From positions 1 to 5,020 of the forward strand of contig JAFTRB010000180.1 in NCBI GenBank assembly GCA_017462445.1: DNA of 5,020 nt, in the 5' to 3' direction. The DNA comes from Clostridia bacterium. Its GTDB lineage: Bacteria; Bacillota_A; Clostridia; Oscillospirales; CAG-272. The notes below the pieces were generated by a model. It ran no database searches. It saw nothing but the letters and a program-made list of their open reading frames with translations, and was not told where the DNA came from. Shown piece after piece: positions 1 to 5,020 of this stretch; the first letter of the stretch is position 1; every line of letters starts with the position of its first letter. The position numbers were made by a program, and so were the translations under genes.

Positions 1-428
1 AAAGAAGCCTCGAGCTTATTGATACTGATAAGCTTATTGAAAAAAAAGTCGGAACCGATATTCCCACGATTTTCAGAAATATGGGCGAGGGCTATTTTCG
101 CGGCATAGAGCAGGAAATTGTAAACAGTTGTTCACCTCTTAATGGCAAAATTCTTGCCACGGGTGGGGGTGTTATACTAAACAGCGACAATATTCGCGCT
201 CTGCGCTCCAACGGAAGGATCTACTTTATCGACCGCCCTTTACGCGAGCTTTTACCCACAGAGGATAGGCCTCTTTCATCGACGCGGGAGGATGTAGAAA
301 AAAGATATGCTGAAAGATATCACATCTACCTGTCAAGCTGTGATAAAAGGATCGAGGTTGACGGAAGCGCCAAGGATGTGGCGGATAAAATTATAGGAGA
401 TTTTTTCAATGAAAATATATGTGATTAA
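1..428 (+). CDS. aroK: Shikimate kinase, 5' end cut by window edge
   Basis: Cytoplasmic shikimate kinase transfers the gamma-phosphate of ATP to shikimate, giving shikimate-3-phosphate. The reading frame is open from position 3, the first complete codon, and the N-terminal P-loop (GxxGxGKS) lies upstream of the window, so about 25-30 residues are missing. Visible family landmarks in order are LIDTDKLIE (the DxD region that binds shikimate and Mg), IFRNMGEGYFRGIE (shikimate-binding Arg), LATGGGVIL (glycine triplet of the substrate site), the lid segment EDRPLSS, and ERYHIYLSSCD, which carries the Arg of the family's RxPxY motif although His replaces the usual Pro. An internal ATG at 81 is not the start, because conserved kinase sequence precedes it. 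The 3' end overlaps aroQ by 20 nt. Whether this is a free AroK or the C-terminal half of an AroE-AroK fusion, as occurs in some clostridia, cannot be seen. Confidence 0.93.
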   Translation, partial: RSLELIDTDKLIEKKVGTDIPTIFRNMGEGYFRGIEQEIVNSCSPLNGKILATGGGVILNSDNIRALRSNGRIYFIDRPLRELLPTEDRPLSSTREDVEKRYAERYHIYLSSCDKRIEVDGSAKDVADKIIGDFFNENICD

Positions 429-855
429 TGGGCCAAATCTAAATTTTTTGGGAGTGAGAGAGCCTGATATATATGGAAGCTATACCCTACCCCGTGTTGA
501 AGAAATGATAAAAAAGCACTGCGACGAGCTTGGAGTTGAGGTAGTGCTTTATCAGTCCAACCACGAAGGGGATATTGTAGACAAAATTCAGGAGGCGTAC
601 CTTGAAAAGGCAAACGGAATTGTGATAAACCCGGCGGCTTATACGCACACAAGCATTGCTATTCCCGATGCAATCAAGGCGACCTCCCTGCCCACGGTGG
701 AGATACATATTTCCGACCCCGACAAGAGAGAGGAATTCCGACATATAAGCTATGTCAGGGATGTAGCAATCGCAACCGTCAAGGGAAAAGGGGTTAGCGG
801 CTATCTTGATGCTATTGATATTCTTGTTCGCCATCCGGAAGGAGAACCGAGATGA
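409..855 (+). CDS. aroQ: Type II 3-dehydroquinate dehydratase
   Basis: This enzyme dehydrates 3-dehydroquinate to 3-dehydroshikimate, the third shikimate-pathway step; type II enzymes are small cytoplasmic proteins that usually form dodecamers. At 148 residues it is full length for the family. Motifs seen are INGPNLNFLG (residues 6-15), REPDIYG with the catalytic Tyr22, QSNHEG (49-54), INPAAYTHTS with Asn74, and VEIHISDPDKREEFR (97-111) with the catalytic His100 and substrate-site Arg111. The family usually has HISN, so Asp103 is a conservative change. The start at 409 is supported by AGGAGA at 395-400 and by the immediate MKIYVINGPN match to the family N-terminus. The gene begins inside the end of aroK and its stop overlaps the aroA start as ATGA, so it is probably translated by coupling. 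The reading is secure. Confidence 0.96.
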   Translation: MKIYVINGPNLNFLGVREPDIYGSYTLPRVEEMIKKHCDELGVEVVLYQSNHEGDIVDKIQEAYLEKANGIVINPAAYTHTSIAIPDAIKATSLPTVEIHISDPDKREEFRHISYVRDVAIATVKGKGVSGYLDAIDILVRHPEGEPR

Positions 856-2072
856 GAGCGGTTATCACAGCCTCCGTGGCGAGGGGCAAGGTACATGCGC
901 CGCCTTCAAAATCTATGGCGCACAGGCTTCTTATTTCCGCTATGCTTGCCGAGGGAGAGAGCCGTATTCGCGGCATTTCGGTCTGTGATGATGTGCTTGC
1001 TACCATAGATTGCATGAGAGCGCTTGGCGTATATGCCGAGATATGCGAGGGAGATGCCATTGTCAGGGGAATAAATATGAAAAGGATAAGCCCCACCTCG
1101 CCTCTTCCCTGCCGCGAGAGCGGAAGCACGCTTCGCTTTCTTATTCCAATCGCTATGCTGTGCGGTATGTGCGTTTCCTTCCGTGGCTCAAGCGGTCTTA
1201 TGTCACGCCCCTTATCCGTATACGAGGAGCTGGCAAGGGAAAAGGGACTTGGCTTTCTCTCGGACACAGAGAGCATTACAGTCAAGGGACCTTTAACCGC
1301 CGGAGATTATTTTGTAGTGGGAAATGTATCAAGCCAATTCATCAGCGGTCTGCTTTTTGCGCTACCGTTGCTCAAAAAAACGAGCAGAATACATATTACC
1401 CCTCCTATTGAGTCCCGTCCGTACATTGATATGACCATACAGGCGCTTTCCGCCTTTGGCGTTAAGGCAAGCTGGGAGGACGAGCATACTCTGCTTATCC
1501 CGGGAGGGCAAAAATATCTCCCTGCGGATATCGAGGTAGAGGGGGACTATTCCGCCGCCGCATTTATCGAGGCGCTTAACCTATTTGGCGGCGAGGCGGA
1601 GGTTGACGGTCTTTATGAGGACAGCCTGCAGGGCGACCGCGCCTATCGCAAATACTTTAAGCAACTGGAGCTTGGCACACCGACCATTCATATCGGGGAT
1701 TGCCCCGATCTGGGTCCGATACTCTTTGCGGTTGCGGCGGCGAAGAACGGTGGAATATTCAGCGGAACAAGAAGGCTTAAGATAAAGGAGAGCGACAGGG
1801 CGGCGGCAATGGCCGAGGAGCTGACCAAGTTTGGCGCTTCGGTGACGGTATATGACGACAAGGTCGTGGTCTACCCCGCCGACTTTCACGCTCCCGAAGA
1901 GCGATTACTTGGTCACAACGATCATCGGATAGTTATGGCAATGGCGGTGCTGTGCAGCATCACCGGTGGCGAGTTAGTTGGAGTTGAGGCGATAAATAAG
2001 AGCTACCCCGACTTTTTCAGACATCTGACAAGCCTTGGGATTGGAGTTAAGGAATATGAAGATAACCTTTGA
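852..2072 (+). CDS. aroA: 3-phosphoshikimate 1-carboxyvinyltransferase (EPSP synthase)
   Basis: EPSP synthase condenses shikimate-3-phosphate with phosphoenolpyruvate to give 5-enolpyruvylshikimate-3-phosphate, the target step of glyphosate. The 406-residue length is normal for the two-lobed family. Landmarks are PPSKSMAHR (17-25, Lys20 and Arg25), ESGSTLRF (89-96, the PEP/glyphosate loop), LMSRPL (Arg119), NVSSQFISGLL (158-168, S3P contacts), GDYSAAAF (231-238), CPDLGP with catalytic Asp286, LKIKESDR (309-316, Lys312 and Glu313), NDHR (356-359) and NKSYPDFF (Lys383). All main catalytic positions are present, so it should be active. The Pro that follows the loop Arg in E. coli (Pro101) is Phe96 here. 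The start is fixed by GGAAGGAGA at 837-845 and by the ATGA overlap with aroQ; the 3' end overlaps tyrA by 17 nt. Confidence 0.96.
   Translation: MRAVITASVARGKVHAPPSKSMAHRLLISAMLAEGESRIRGISVCDDVLATIDCMRALGVYAEICEGDAIVRGINMKRISPTSPLPCRESGSTLRFLIPIAMLCGMCVSFRGSSGLMSRPLSVYEELAREKGLGFLSDTESITVKGPLTAGDYFVVGNVSSQFISGLLFALPLLKKTSRIHITPPIESRPYIDMTIQALSAFGVKASWEDEHTLLIPGGQKYLPADIEVEGDYSAAAFIEALNLFGGEAEVDGLYEDSLQGDRAYRKYFKQLELGTPTIHIGDCPDLGPILFAVAAAKNGGIFSGTRRLKIKESDRAAAMAEELTKFGASVTVYDDKVVVYPADFHAPEERLLGHNDHRIVMAMAVLCSITGGELVGVEAINKSYPDFFRHLTSLGIGVKEYEDNL
2043..2053 (+). promoter_or_regulatory. Ribosome binding site that decides the tyrA start
   Basis: GGAG at 2043-2046 lies 9 nt before ATG 2056, and a second AAGGA at 2049-2053 lies closer, within the end of aroA. 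The frame is also open to a TTG at 2035, but the ATG has the better placed Shine-Dalgarno sequence and puts the start directly before the nucleotide-binding strand, as in the family. I therefore choose 2056. Confidence 0.6.
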
Positions 2073-2925
2073 AACTAACATACTGATCATCGGTCTTGGA
2101 GTTATTGGCGGAGGCTATGCGCAGGCGCTGACAGGCAAGGGCTATACGGTGCGCTGCATAACCAAGGAGCAGCGCGACATTGACTACGCACTGAAGAATA
2201 AAATGATTGAGTCGGGAACGACCGAACTTGACGAAAAATTGATCCGAGATGCCGATCTGATCATTTTCGCCTTGTACCCGAATACATTCATCGAGTGGAT
2301 CGAAAAGAACGGACATCTCTTAACTCCCGGCACGCTTATCACCGATGTATGCGGTGTGAAGAGCGGAATTGTCGAGAGAGTACAGTCTCTTCTGCCCGGT
2401 GGGGTTGAATTCATATCCGCCCATCCTATGGCAGGACGGGAGAGAAGCGGAGTGGAATATAGCGACGCTTCGGTATTTCGCGGAGCAAACTATATAGTTG
2501 TACCAACCGGGAGAAACAGCGAGGAGGCAATTGACAGCTGTAAGCAGCTGGGTGAAATTCTTGGCTTTGGCAAAATCAGCATCCTCAGCGCAGAAAAGCA
2601 CGACGAGATGATTGCCTTTCTCTCGCAGCTGACACACATTATTGCTGTTTCCCTGATGACCTGTAACACAAGCGAGGGGCTGGAGAAATACACCGGTGAC
2701 TCATTCCGTGATCTGACCAGAATTGCTAAGATAAATGAAGCGATGTGGGGCGAGCTTTTCCTGCTGAACAAGGATGCTCTGACAAGGGAAATGGACTCGT
2801 TTATTGATGAAATGCTTCTCTTCCGCCGGATGCTTATTGACGGAGATGTAGAAGGAATGAAGTCCAAGATGCGCGAGTCCACAGAACGGCGCGCGCGCTT
2901 TGACAAGCCAAGCTCCTGCACATAA
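2056..2925 (+). CDS. tyrA: Prephenate (or arogenate) dehydrogenase, TyrA family
   Basis: TyrA oxidatively decarboxylates prephenate to 4-hydroxyphenylpyruvate, or arogenate to tyrosine, using NAD(P)+. From ATG 2056 it has 289 residues, the size of the stand-alone form without a chorismate mutase or ACT domain. The N-terminal Rossmann fold shows GLGVIG (13-18). The catalytic region has SAHPMAGRERSGVEYS (121-136) with His123, followed by the mainly helical C-terminal domain containing SQLTH (190-194, His194; first His of the common SHLPH form replaced by Gln) and SFRDLTRIA (216-224) with the substrate-binding Arg222. After the second Rossmann strand the sequence reads CITKEQRD, without the acidic residue typical of NAD-specific enzymes, so NADP+ use is possible; this is inference. 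Substrate choice between prephenate and arogenate cannot be read from sequence. No ACT domain is visible, so tyrosine feedback through such a domain is not expected. Confidence 0.94.
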   Translation: MKITFETNILIIGLGVIGGGYAQALTGKGYTVRCITKEQRDIDYALKNKMIESGTTELDEKLIRDADLIIFALYPNTFIEWIEKNGHLLTPGTLITDVCGVKSGIVERVQSLLPGGVEFISAHPMAGRERSGVEYSDASVFRGANYIVVPTGRNSEEAIDSCKQLGEILGFGKISILSAEKHDEMIAFLSQLTHIIAVSLMTCNTSEGLEKYTGDSFRDLTRIAKINEAMWGELFLLNKDALTREMDSFIDEMLLFRRMLIDGDVEGMKSKMRESTERRARFDKPSSCT

Positions 2926-2940
2926 GCAAAAAAGGAGAAA

Positions 2941-2988
2941 ATGATAGAAAACACAACATTTCCCGCGATTTTCCCCTTGACGGTATAA
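2941..2988 (+). other. 15-codon mini-ORF between tyrA and the DAHP synthase gene
   Basis: After tyrA a strong Shine-Dalgarno sequence (AAAGGAG, 2931-2937) stands 3 nt before an ATG that opens a 15-codon frame, MIENTTFPAIFPLTV, ending in TAA. It contains two Phe but no Tyr or Trp and no run of aromatic codons, and no terminator hairpin follows, so a classical attenuation leader is not supported. It could be a translated spacer peptide that carries ribosomes towards the next gene, the remnant of a lost gene start, or chance. No function is claimed. Confidence 0.25.
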
Positions 2989-2989
2989 T
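2984..2989 (+). promoter_or_regulatory. Isolated TATAAT (-10-like) ahead of the DAHP synthase gene
   Basis: A perfect TATAAT lies about 40 nt upstream of the DAHP synthase start in the only sizeable gap inside the operon. No -35 resembling TTGACA lies 16-18 nt upstream; the nearby TTGACG at 2977-2982 is only 1 nt away and cannot serve this -10. There is no TGn extension. It could be a weak internal promoter, or simply AT-rich chance sequence. Confidence 0.25.
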
Positions 2990-3030
2990 AAAACAATGAT
3001 AACGCAAATTCAGGCGCAGAAAGGAATAAT

Positions 3031-4068
3031 ATGAATAAGAACCTAGAATTTTACCGGAAGCTGCCTATCCCTATGGAGATCAAGGCAGAGTTCCCCGTAA
3101 GCGCGGAATGCGCTGAAATGAGAGAAAGACAGATACAGGATATGGCCGATATTTTTGAGGGCCGCTCGAACAGACTGCTACTGATCATCGGTCCTTGCTC
3201 TGCAGATAGCGAGAAGCCTGTGCTGGACTATATTTCAAGACTCAGAAGGGTTCAGGACAGGGTCAGCGATAAAATTATGATCATTCCGAGAATATACACA
3301 AACAAGCCCAGGACGACCGGAGAAGGCTACAAGGGAATGCTTCACCAGCCAGACCCAAACGCCGACCCCGACCTGCTCAAGGGCATTGTTGCAATCAGAA
3401 GCCTGCACATCAAGGCTATGGAGGAATGCGGCTTCTGCTGTGCTGACGAGATGCTTTATCCCGAAAACCACCGTTATCTTTCGGATGTTCTGGGATATGT
3501 TGCCATAGGAGCGCGCTCAAGCGAGAACCAGCAGCACCGTCTCACCGCAAGCGGTATTGATGTGCCTGTCGGAATGAAGAACCCCACCGGGGGAGACTTG
3601 TCGGTTATGATGAACGCTATCAAGGCGGCGCAGAGCGGACATATGTTTCTCTACCGCGGCTGGGAGGTGAAGAGCCACGGAAACCCTCTCTGTCACGCAA
3701 TTCTCCGCGGATATGTGGACAAGCAGGGTAAATCGCATCCAAACTATCACTTTGAAGATCTGTACTCGCTCTATGAAATTTACGAGGCCAGCGGTCTAAA
3801 AAACCCGGCGGTCATCGTGGATACAAACCACGCAAACTCCGGAAAGAAGTATCTTGAGCAGATAAGGATTGCCAAGGAGGTCCTTCATAGCGCAAGATAC
3901 AGCCCCGAGGTCAGAGGGCTTGTCAAGGGGCTGATGATTGAAAGCTATATCGAGGACGGAGCGCAGAAAATCTCCGACTGTGAGATATACGGCAAGTCGA
4001 TTACCGACCCCTGTCTTGGCTGGGAAAAAACCGAAAGGCTCATCTACGAGCTTGCCGACACACTTTAA
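3031..4068 (+). CDS. aroF: 3-deoxy-7-phosphoheptulonate synthase, class I (AroF/AroG type)
   Basis: DAHP synthase condenses phosphoenolpyruvate with erythrose-4-phosphate, the committed first step of the shikimate pathway, in the cytoplasm. The 345 residues correspond to the class I AroFGH length (about 350) and form a single TIM-barrel domain with a short N-terminal extension. Visible motifs are LLLIIGPCSAD (50-59, metal ligand Cys56), NKPRTTGEGYKG (91-102), GARSSENQQHR (160-170), KNPTGGDLSVM (183-193), VDTNHANSGK (263-272, His267), GLMIESYIEDG (300-310, Glu304) and YGKSITDPCLGW (320-331, Asp326). The Cys, His, Glu, Asp metal set is complete. There is no fused chorismate mutase or ACT domain; feedback control in this family is allosteric, but the effector cannot be assigned from sequence. 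AAGGA at 3021-3025 supports the start. It sits last in the operon after a 105-nt gap and just before a terminator. The symbol aroG would fit equally well. Confidence 0.95.
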   Translation: MNKNLEFYRKLPIPMEIKAEFPVSAECAEMRERQIQDMADIFEGRSNRLLLIIGPCSADSEKPVLDYISRLRRVQDRVSDKIMIIPRIYTNKPRTTGEGYKGMLHQPDPNADPDLLKGIVAIRSLHIKAMEECGFCCADEMLYPENHRYLSDVLGYVAIGARSSENQQHRLTASGIDVPVGMKNPTGGDLSVMMNAIKAAQSGHMFLYRGWEVKSHGNPLCHAILRGYVDKQGKSHPNYHFEDLYSLYEIYEASGLKNPAVIVDTNHANSGKKYLEQIRIAKEVLHSARYSPEVRGLVKGLMIESYIEDGAQKISDCEIYGKSITDPCLGWEKTERLIYELADTL

Positions 4069-4082
4069 CTTCATATTAAAGG

Positions 4083-4110
4083 AGCGCCGCTTGATCTGCG
4101 GCGCTTTTTT
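4083..4110 (+). terminator. Rho-independent terminator of the aro operon
   Basis: An 8-bp perfect, GC-rich stem (AGCGCCGC at 4083-4090 with GCGGCGCT at 4098-4105) encloses a 7-nt loop TTGATCT and is followed directly by a T-tract to 4110. The stem is preceded by an AAA stretch that could pair with the T-tract. It begins about 15 nt after the DAHP synthase stop codon and should end the aromatic operon transcript. Confidence 0.92.
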
Positions 4111-4176
4111 CATAAGCATCGCCGCTTTTCAAATTTTAATGAATTGTAAAAAAGAAGAGCTGTGGCAAGTTTTATG

Positions 4177-4205
4177 TTGACAAAGATAAAATTCTGTGGT
4201 ATGAT
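4177..4205 (+). promoter_or_regulatory. Sigma-A-type promoter for the lipoprotein gene
   Basis: A perfect -35 TTGACA (4177-4182) and a -10 TATGAT (4200-4205, one mismatch from TATAAT) are separated by exactly 17 nt, with an extended -10 TG at 4197-4198. Transcription would start near 4212, giving an AT-rich 5' leader of about 36 nt that ends in the ribosome binding site. It lies downstream of the aro terminator, so the next gene is an independent unit. No operator-like inverted repeat is evident around it. Confidence 0.87.
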
Positions 4206-4247
4206 ATAGTAACTTATTATTAAGTAAATAAATTAAGGAGAACATAT

Positions 4248-5020
4248 ATGAAAAGCAATTTCAAGAAAATCATTTCACTGCTTTTGGTGGTTATGATGCT
4301 GGCGCTGGTTATGCTTCAGGCAGTCTCCTGCGGCACAACACCGCCGGATAATCCCCCCTCCGGTGACACCCCGGGCGGTGACAATCCCGGTGGCGACACA
4401 CCCGGTAACACCGACAAGCCATCAATGAGCAATTACACTGTTCAGGTCAAGTCCTACGGCGGCTTGCCCCTCTCGGATGTAAGACTGTATATCCACGAGG
4501 AAAACAATCTTAATTCAAGCATTACCGCTCGCGCAACAACCGACAAGAACGGTATTGCTACCTTTGAGCTTGCTACCTCTGACAGTTACTACATCGAGCT
4601 TGAGAATTACCCCTTGGGCTATATAGCCGATGACCTCTACAAGATGGATGCGACGGGTAAGAGCATTATGCTCATGTCCAAGCCCATTGACCCCGAGGAG
4701 GAGGAAATCTGGGATGTCAAGAAGTACGAGCTTGGCGACATCATCCACGATTTCACAATTACGGATCTTGACGGCGTGGAGCATACCGTTTCCGATGTAC
4801 TTAAGGAAAAGAGCCTTCTTGTTCTTAACTTCTGGTACAGGGGCTGCTCCAACTGCGACGCAGAGTTCCCCTATCTTTCCTCTGCTTATGACAAATATAG
4901 CGATAAGATGGAGCTGTTTGCCATAAACGACTATGCAGGCGAAACACTTCAGGACGCCCTCAATCACAAGGTTGTTGACAAGAACGGGAATGTCATCGAA
5001 ACAAGCTTCCCCAAGTTCTT
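4248..5020 (+). CDS. Secreted lipoprotein with thioredoxin-like (TlpA/ResA-type) domain, 3' end cut by window edge
   Basis: The frame stays open from ATG 4248 to the window end (257 complete codons, no stop), with AAGGAG at 4235-4240, 7 nt before the start. Residues 1-28 are a lipoprotein signal: MKSNFKK, a hydrophobic stretch and the lipobox AVSC with Cys28 as the likely lipidated residue, so the protein should be anchored outside the cytoplasmic membrane. Residues 29-58 form a Pro/Gly/Asp/Thr linker. Residues about 62-146 look like a beta-sandwich (prealbumin/carboxypeptidase-regulatory type), with the pattern PLSDVRLYI then TTDKNGIATFEL. From about 160 a redoxin domain begins: ELGDIIHDFTITDLDG, then LLVLNFWYRGCSNCDAEFPYL with Cys200 and Cys203 as the CxxC pair. 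This suggests an extracytoplasmic thiol-disulfide exchange role; the partner is unknown. The family cis-Pro lies beyond the edge or is not identifiable, so activity is inferred. It is transcribed separately from the aro operon and shows no functional link to it. Confidence 0.87.
   Translation, partial: MKSNFKKIISLLLVVMMLALVMLQAVSCGTTPPDNPPSGDTPGGDNPGGDTPGNTDKPSMSNYTVQVKSYGGLPLSDVRLYIHEENNLNSSITARATTDKNGIATFELATSDSYYIELENYPLGYIADDLYKMDATGKSIMLMSKPIDPEEEEIWDVKKYELGDIIHDFTITDLDGVEHTVSDVLKEKSLLVLNFWYRGCSNCDAEFPYLSSAYDKYSDKMELFAINDYAGETLQDALNHKVVDKNGNVIETSFPKF
4362..4406 (+). repeat. Three tandem 15-nt units in the lipoprotein linker
   Basis: Three consecutive 15-nt units encode GDTPG, GDNPG and GDTPG (residues 39-53). 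The units differ at several third codon positions, so the repeat is better conserved as protein than as DNA. This fits a flexible spacer that lifts the folded domains away from the membrane. Confidence 0.75.

Noticed and set aside
812..1285. A 157-codon open frame on the minus strand over the start of aroA
   Set aside because: It is antisense to well-conserved EPSP synthase motifs and shows no recognisable domain.
2035..2055. TTG at 2035 as the tyrA start
   Set aside because: It would add seven residues not expected before the Rossmann strand, whereas ATG 2056 has GGAG at a suitable distance.
2977..2989. TTGACG and TATAAT together as a full promoter
   Set aside because: The two hexamers are only 1 nt apart, far from the 16-18 nt that sigma-A promoters need.
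2490..2996. A 168-codon open frame on the minus strand over tyrA and the following gap
   Set aside because: It is antisense to conserved TyrA sequence and its product is low-complexity, Ser/Ile/Arg-rich and unlike any known family; treated as a shadow.
2926..3030. T-box, riboswitch or terminator between tyrA and the DAHP synthase gene
   Set aside because: The 105-nt gap is too short for a T-box, and I see no stable GC-rich hairpin or T-tract in it.
4362..4406. The 15-nt tandem repeat as a phase-variation tract
   Set aside because: A unit length divisible by three cannot shift the frame, and the copies have diverged at several positions, so slippage switching is unlikely.
4515..4967. A 150-codon open frame on the minus strand inside the lipoprotein gene
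   Set aside because: It lies opposite a plus-strand frame with a clear lipobox and thioredoxin motif, with its own promoter and ribosome binding site. The minus-strand translation shows no recognisable family and is a shadow.

Overview
The window reads as ordinary chromosomal DNA of a moderate-GC Gram-positive anaerobe, most likely a gut-type member of the Clostridia (Oscillospiraceae/Lachnospiraceae-like). The reasons are AGGAG-type ribosome binding sites, tightly overlapping genes, aromatic-pathway proteins with clostridial-style motifs (EPSP synthase with ESGSTLRF, prephenate dehydrogenase with SQLTH, DAHP synthase with KNPTGGDLSVM), and a lipoprotein with a Pro/Gly/Asp linker behind its lipobox. 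The assignment is by family resemblance only; no marker gene is present.

Positions 1-4068 are an aromatic amino acid (shikimate/chorismate/tyrosine) operon, all on the + strand: the 3' part of shikimate kinase (aroK, cut by the window edge), type II 3-dehydroquinate dehydratase (aroQ), EPSP synthase (aroA), prephenate or arogenate dehydrogenase (tyrA), and class I DAHP synthase (aroF/aroG type). The first four overlap by 20, 4 and 17 nt, which suggests translational coupling. A 105-nt gap without a visible terminator separates tyrA from the DAHP synthase gene. It holds a 15-codon mini-ORF with a good ribosome binding site and an isolated TATAAT. A strong intrinsic terminator at about 4083-4110 closes the unit. 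The products cover the entry step (DAHP synthase), DHQ to DHS (AroQ), shikimate to shikimate-3-phosphate (AroK), S3P to EPSP (AroA) and the step towards tyrosine (TyrA). AroB, AroE, AroC, chorismate mutase and PheA are not here and may lie upstream.

Positions 4111-4247 are intergenic and carry a near-consensus sigma-A promoter (TTGACA, 17 nt, TATGAT with an extended -10 TG). It drives a separate gene at 4248 that runs off the right end. That gene encodes a secreted lipoprotein with a low-complexity linker, a predicted beta-sandwich domain and a TlpA/ResA-like thioredoxin domain with a CSNC active site.

I found no mobile element, CRISPR array, RNA gene or convincing novel system. The points most worth a second look are the lipoprotein-redoxin architecture, the mini-ORF before the DAHP synthase gene, and residue substitutions in the EPSP synthase and TyrA binding sites.
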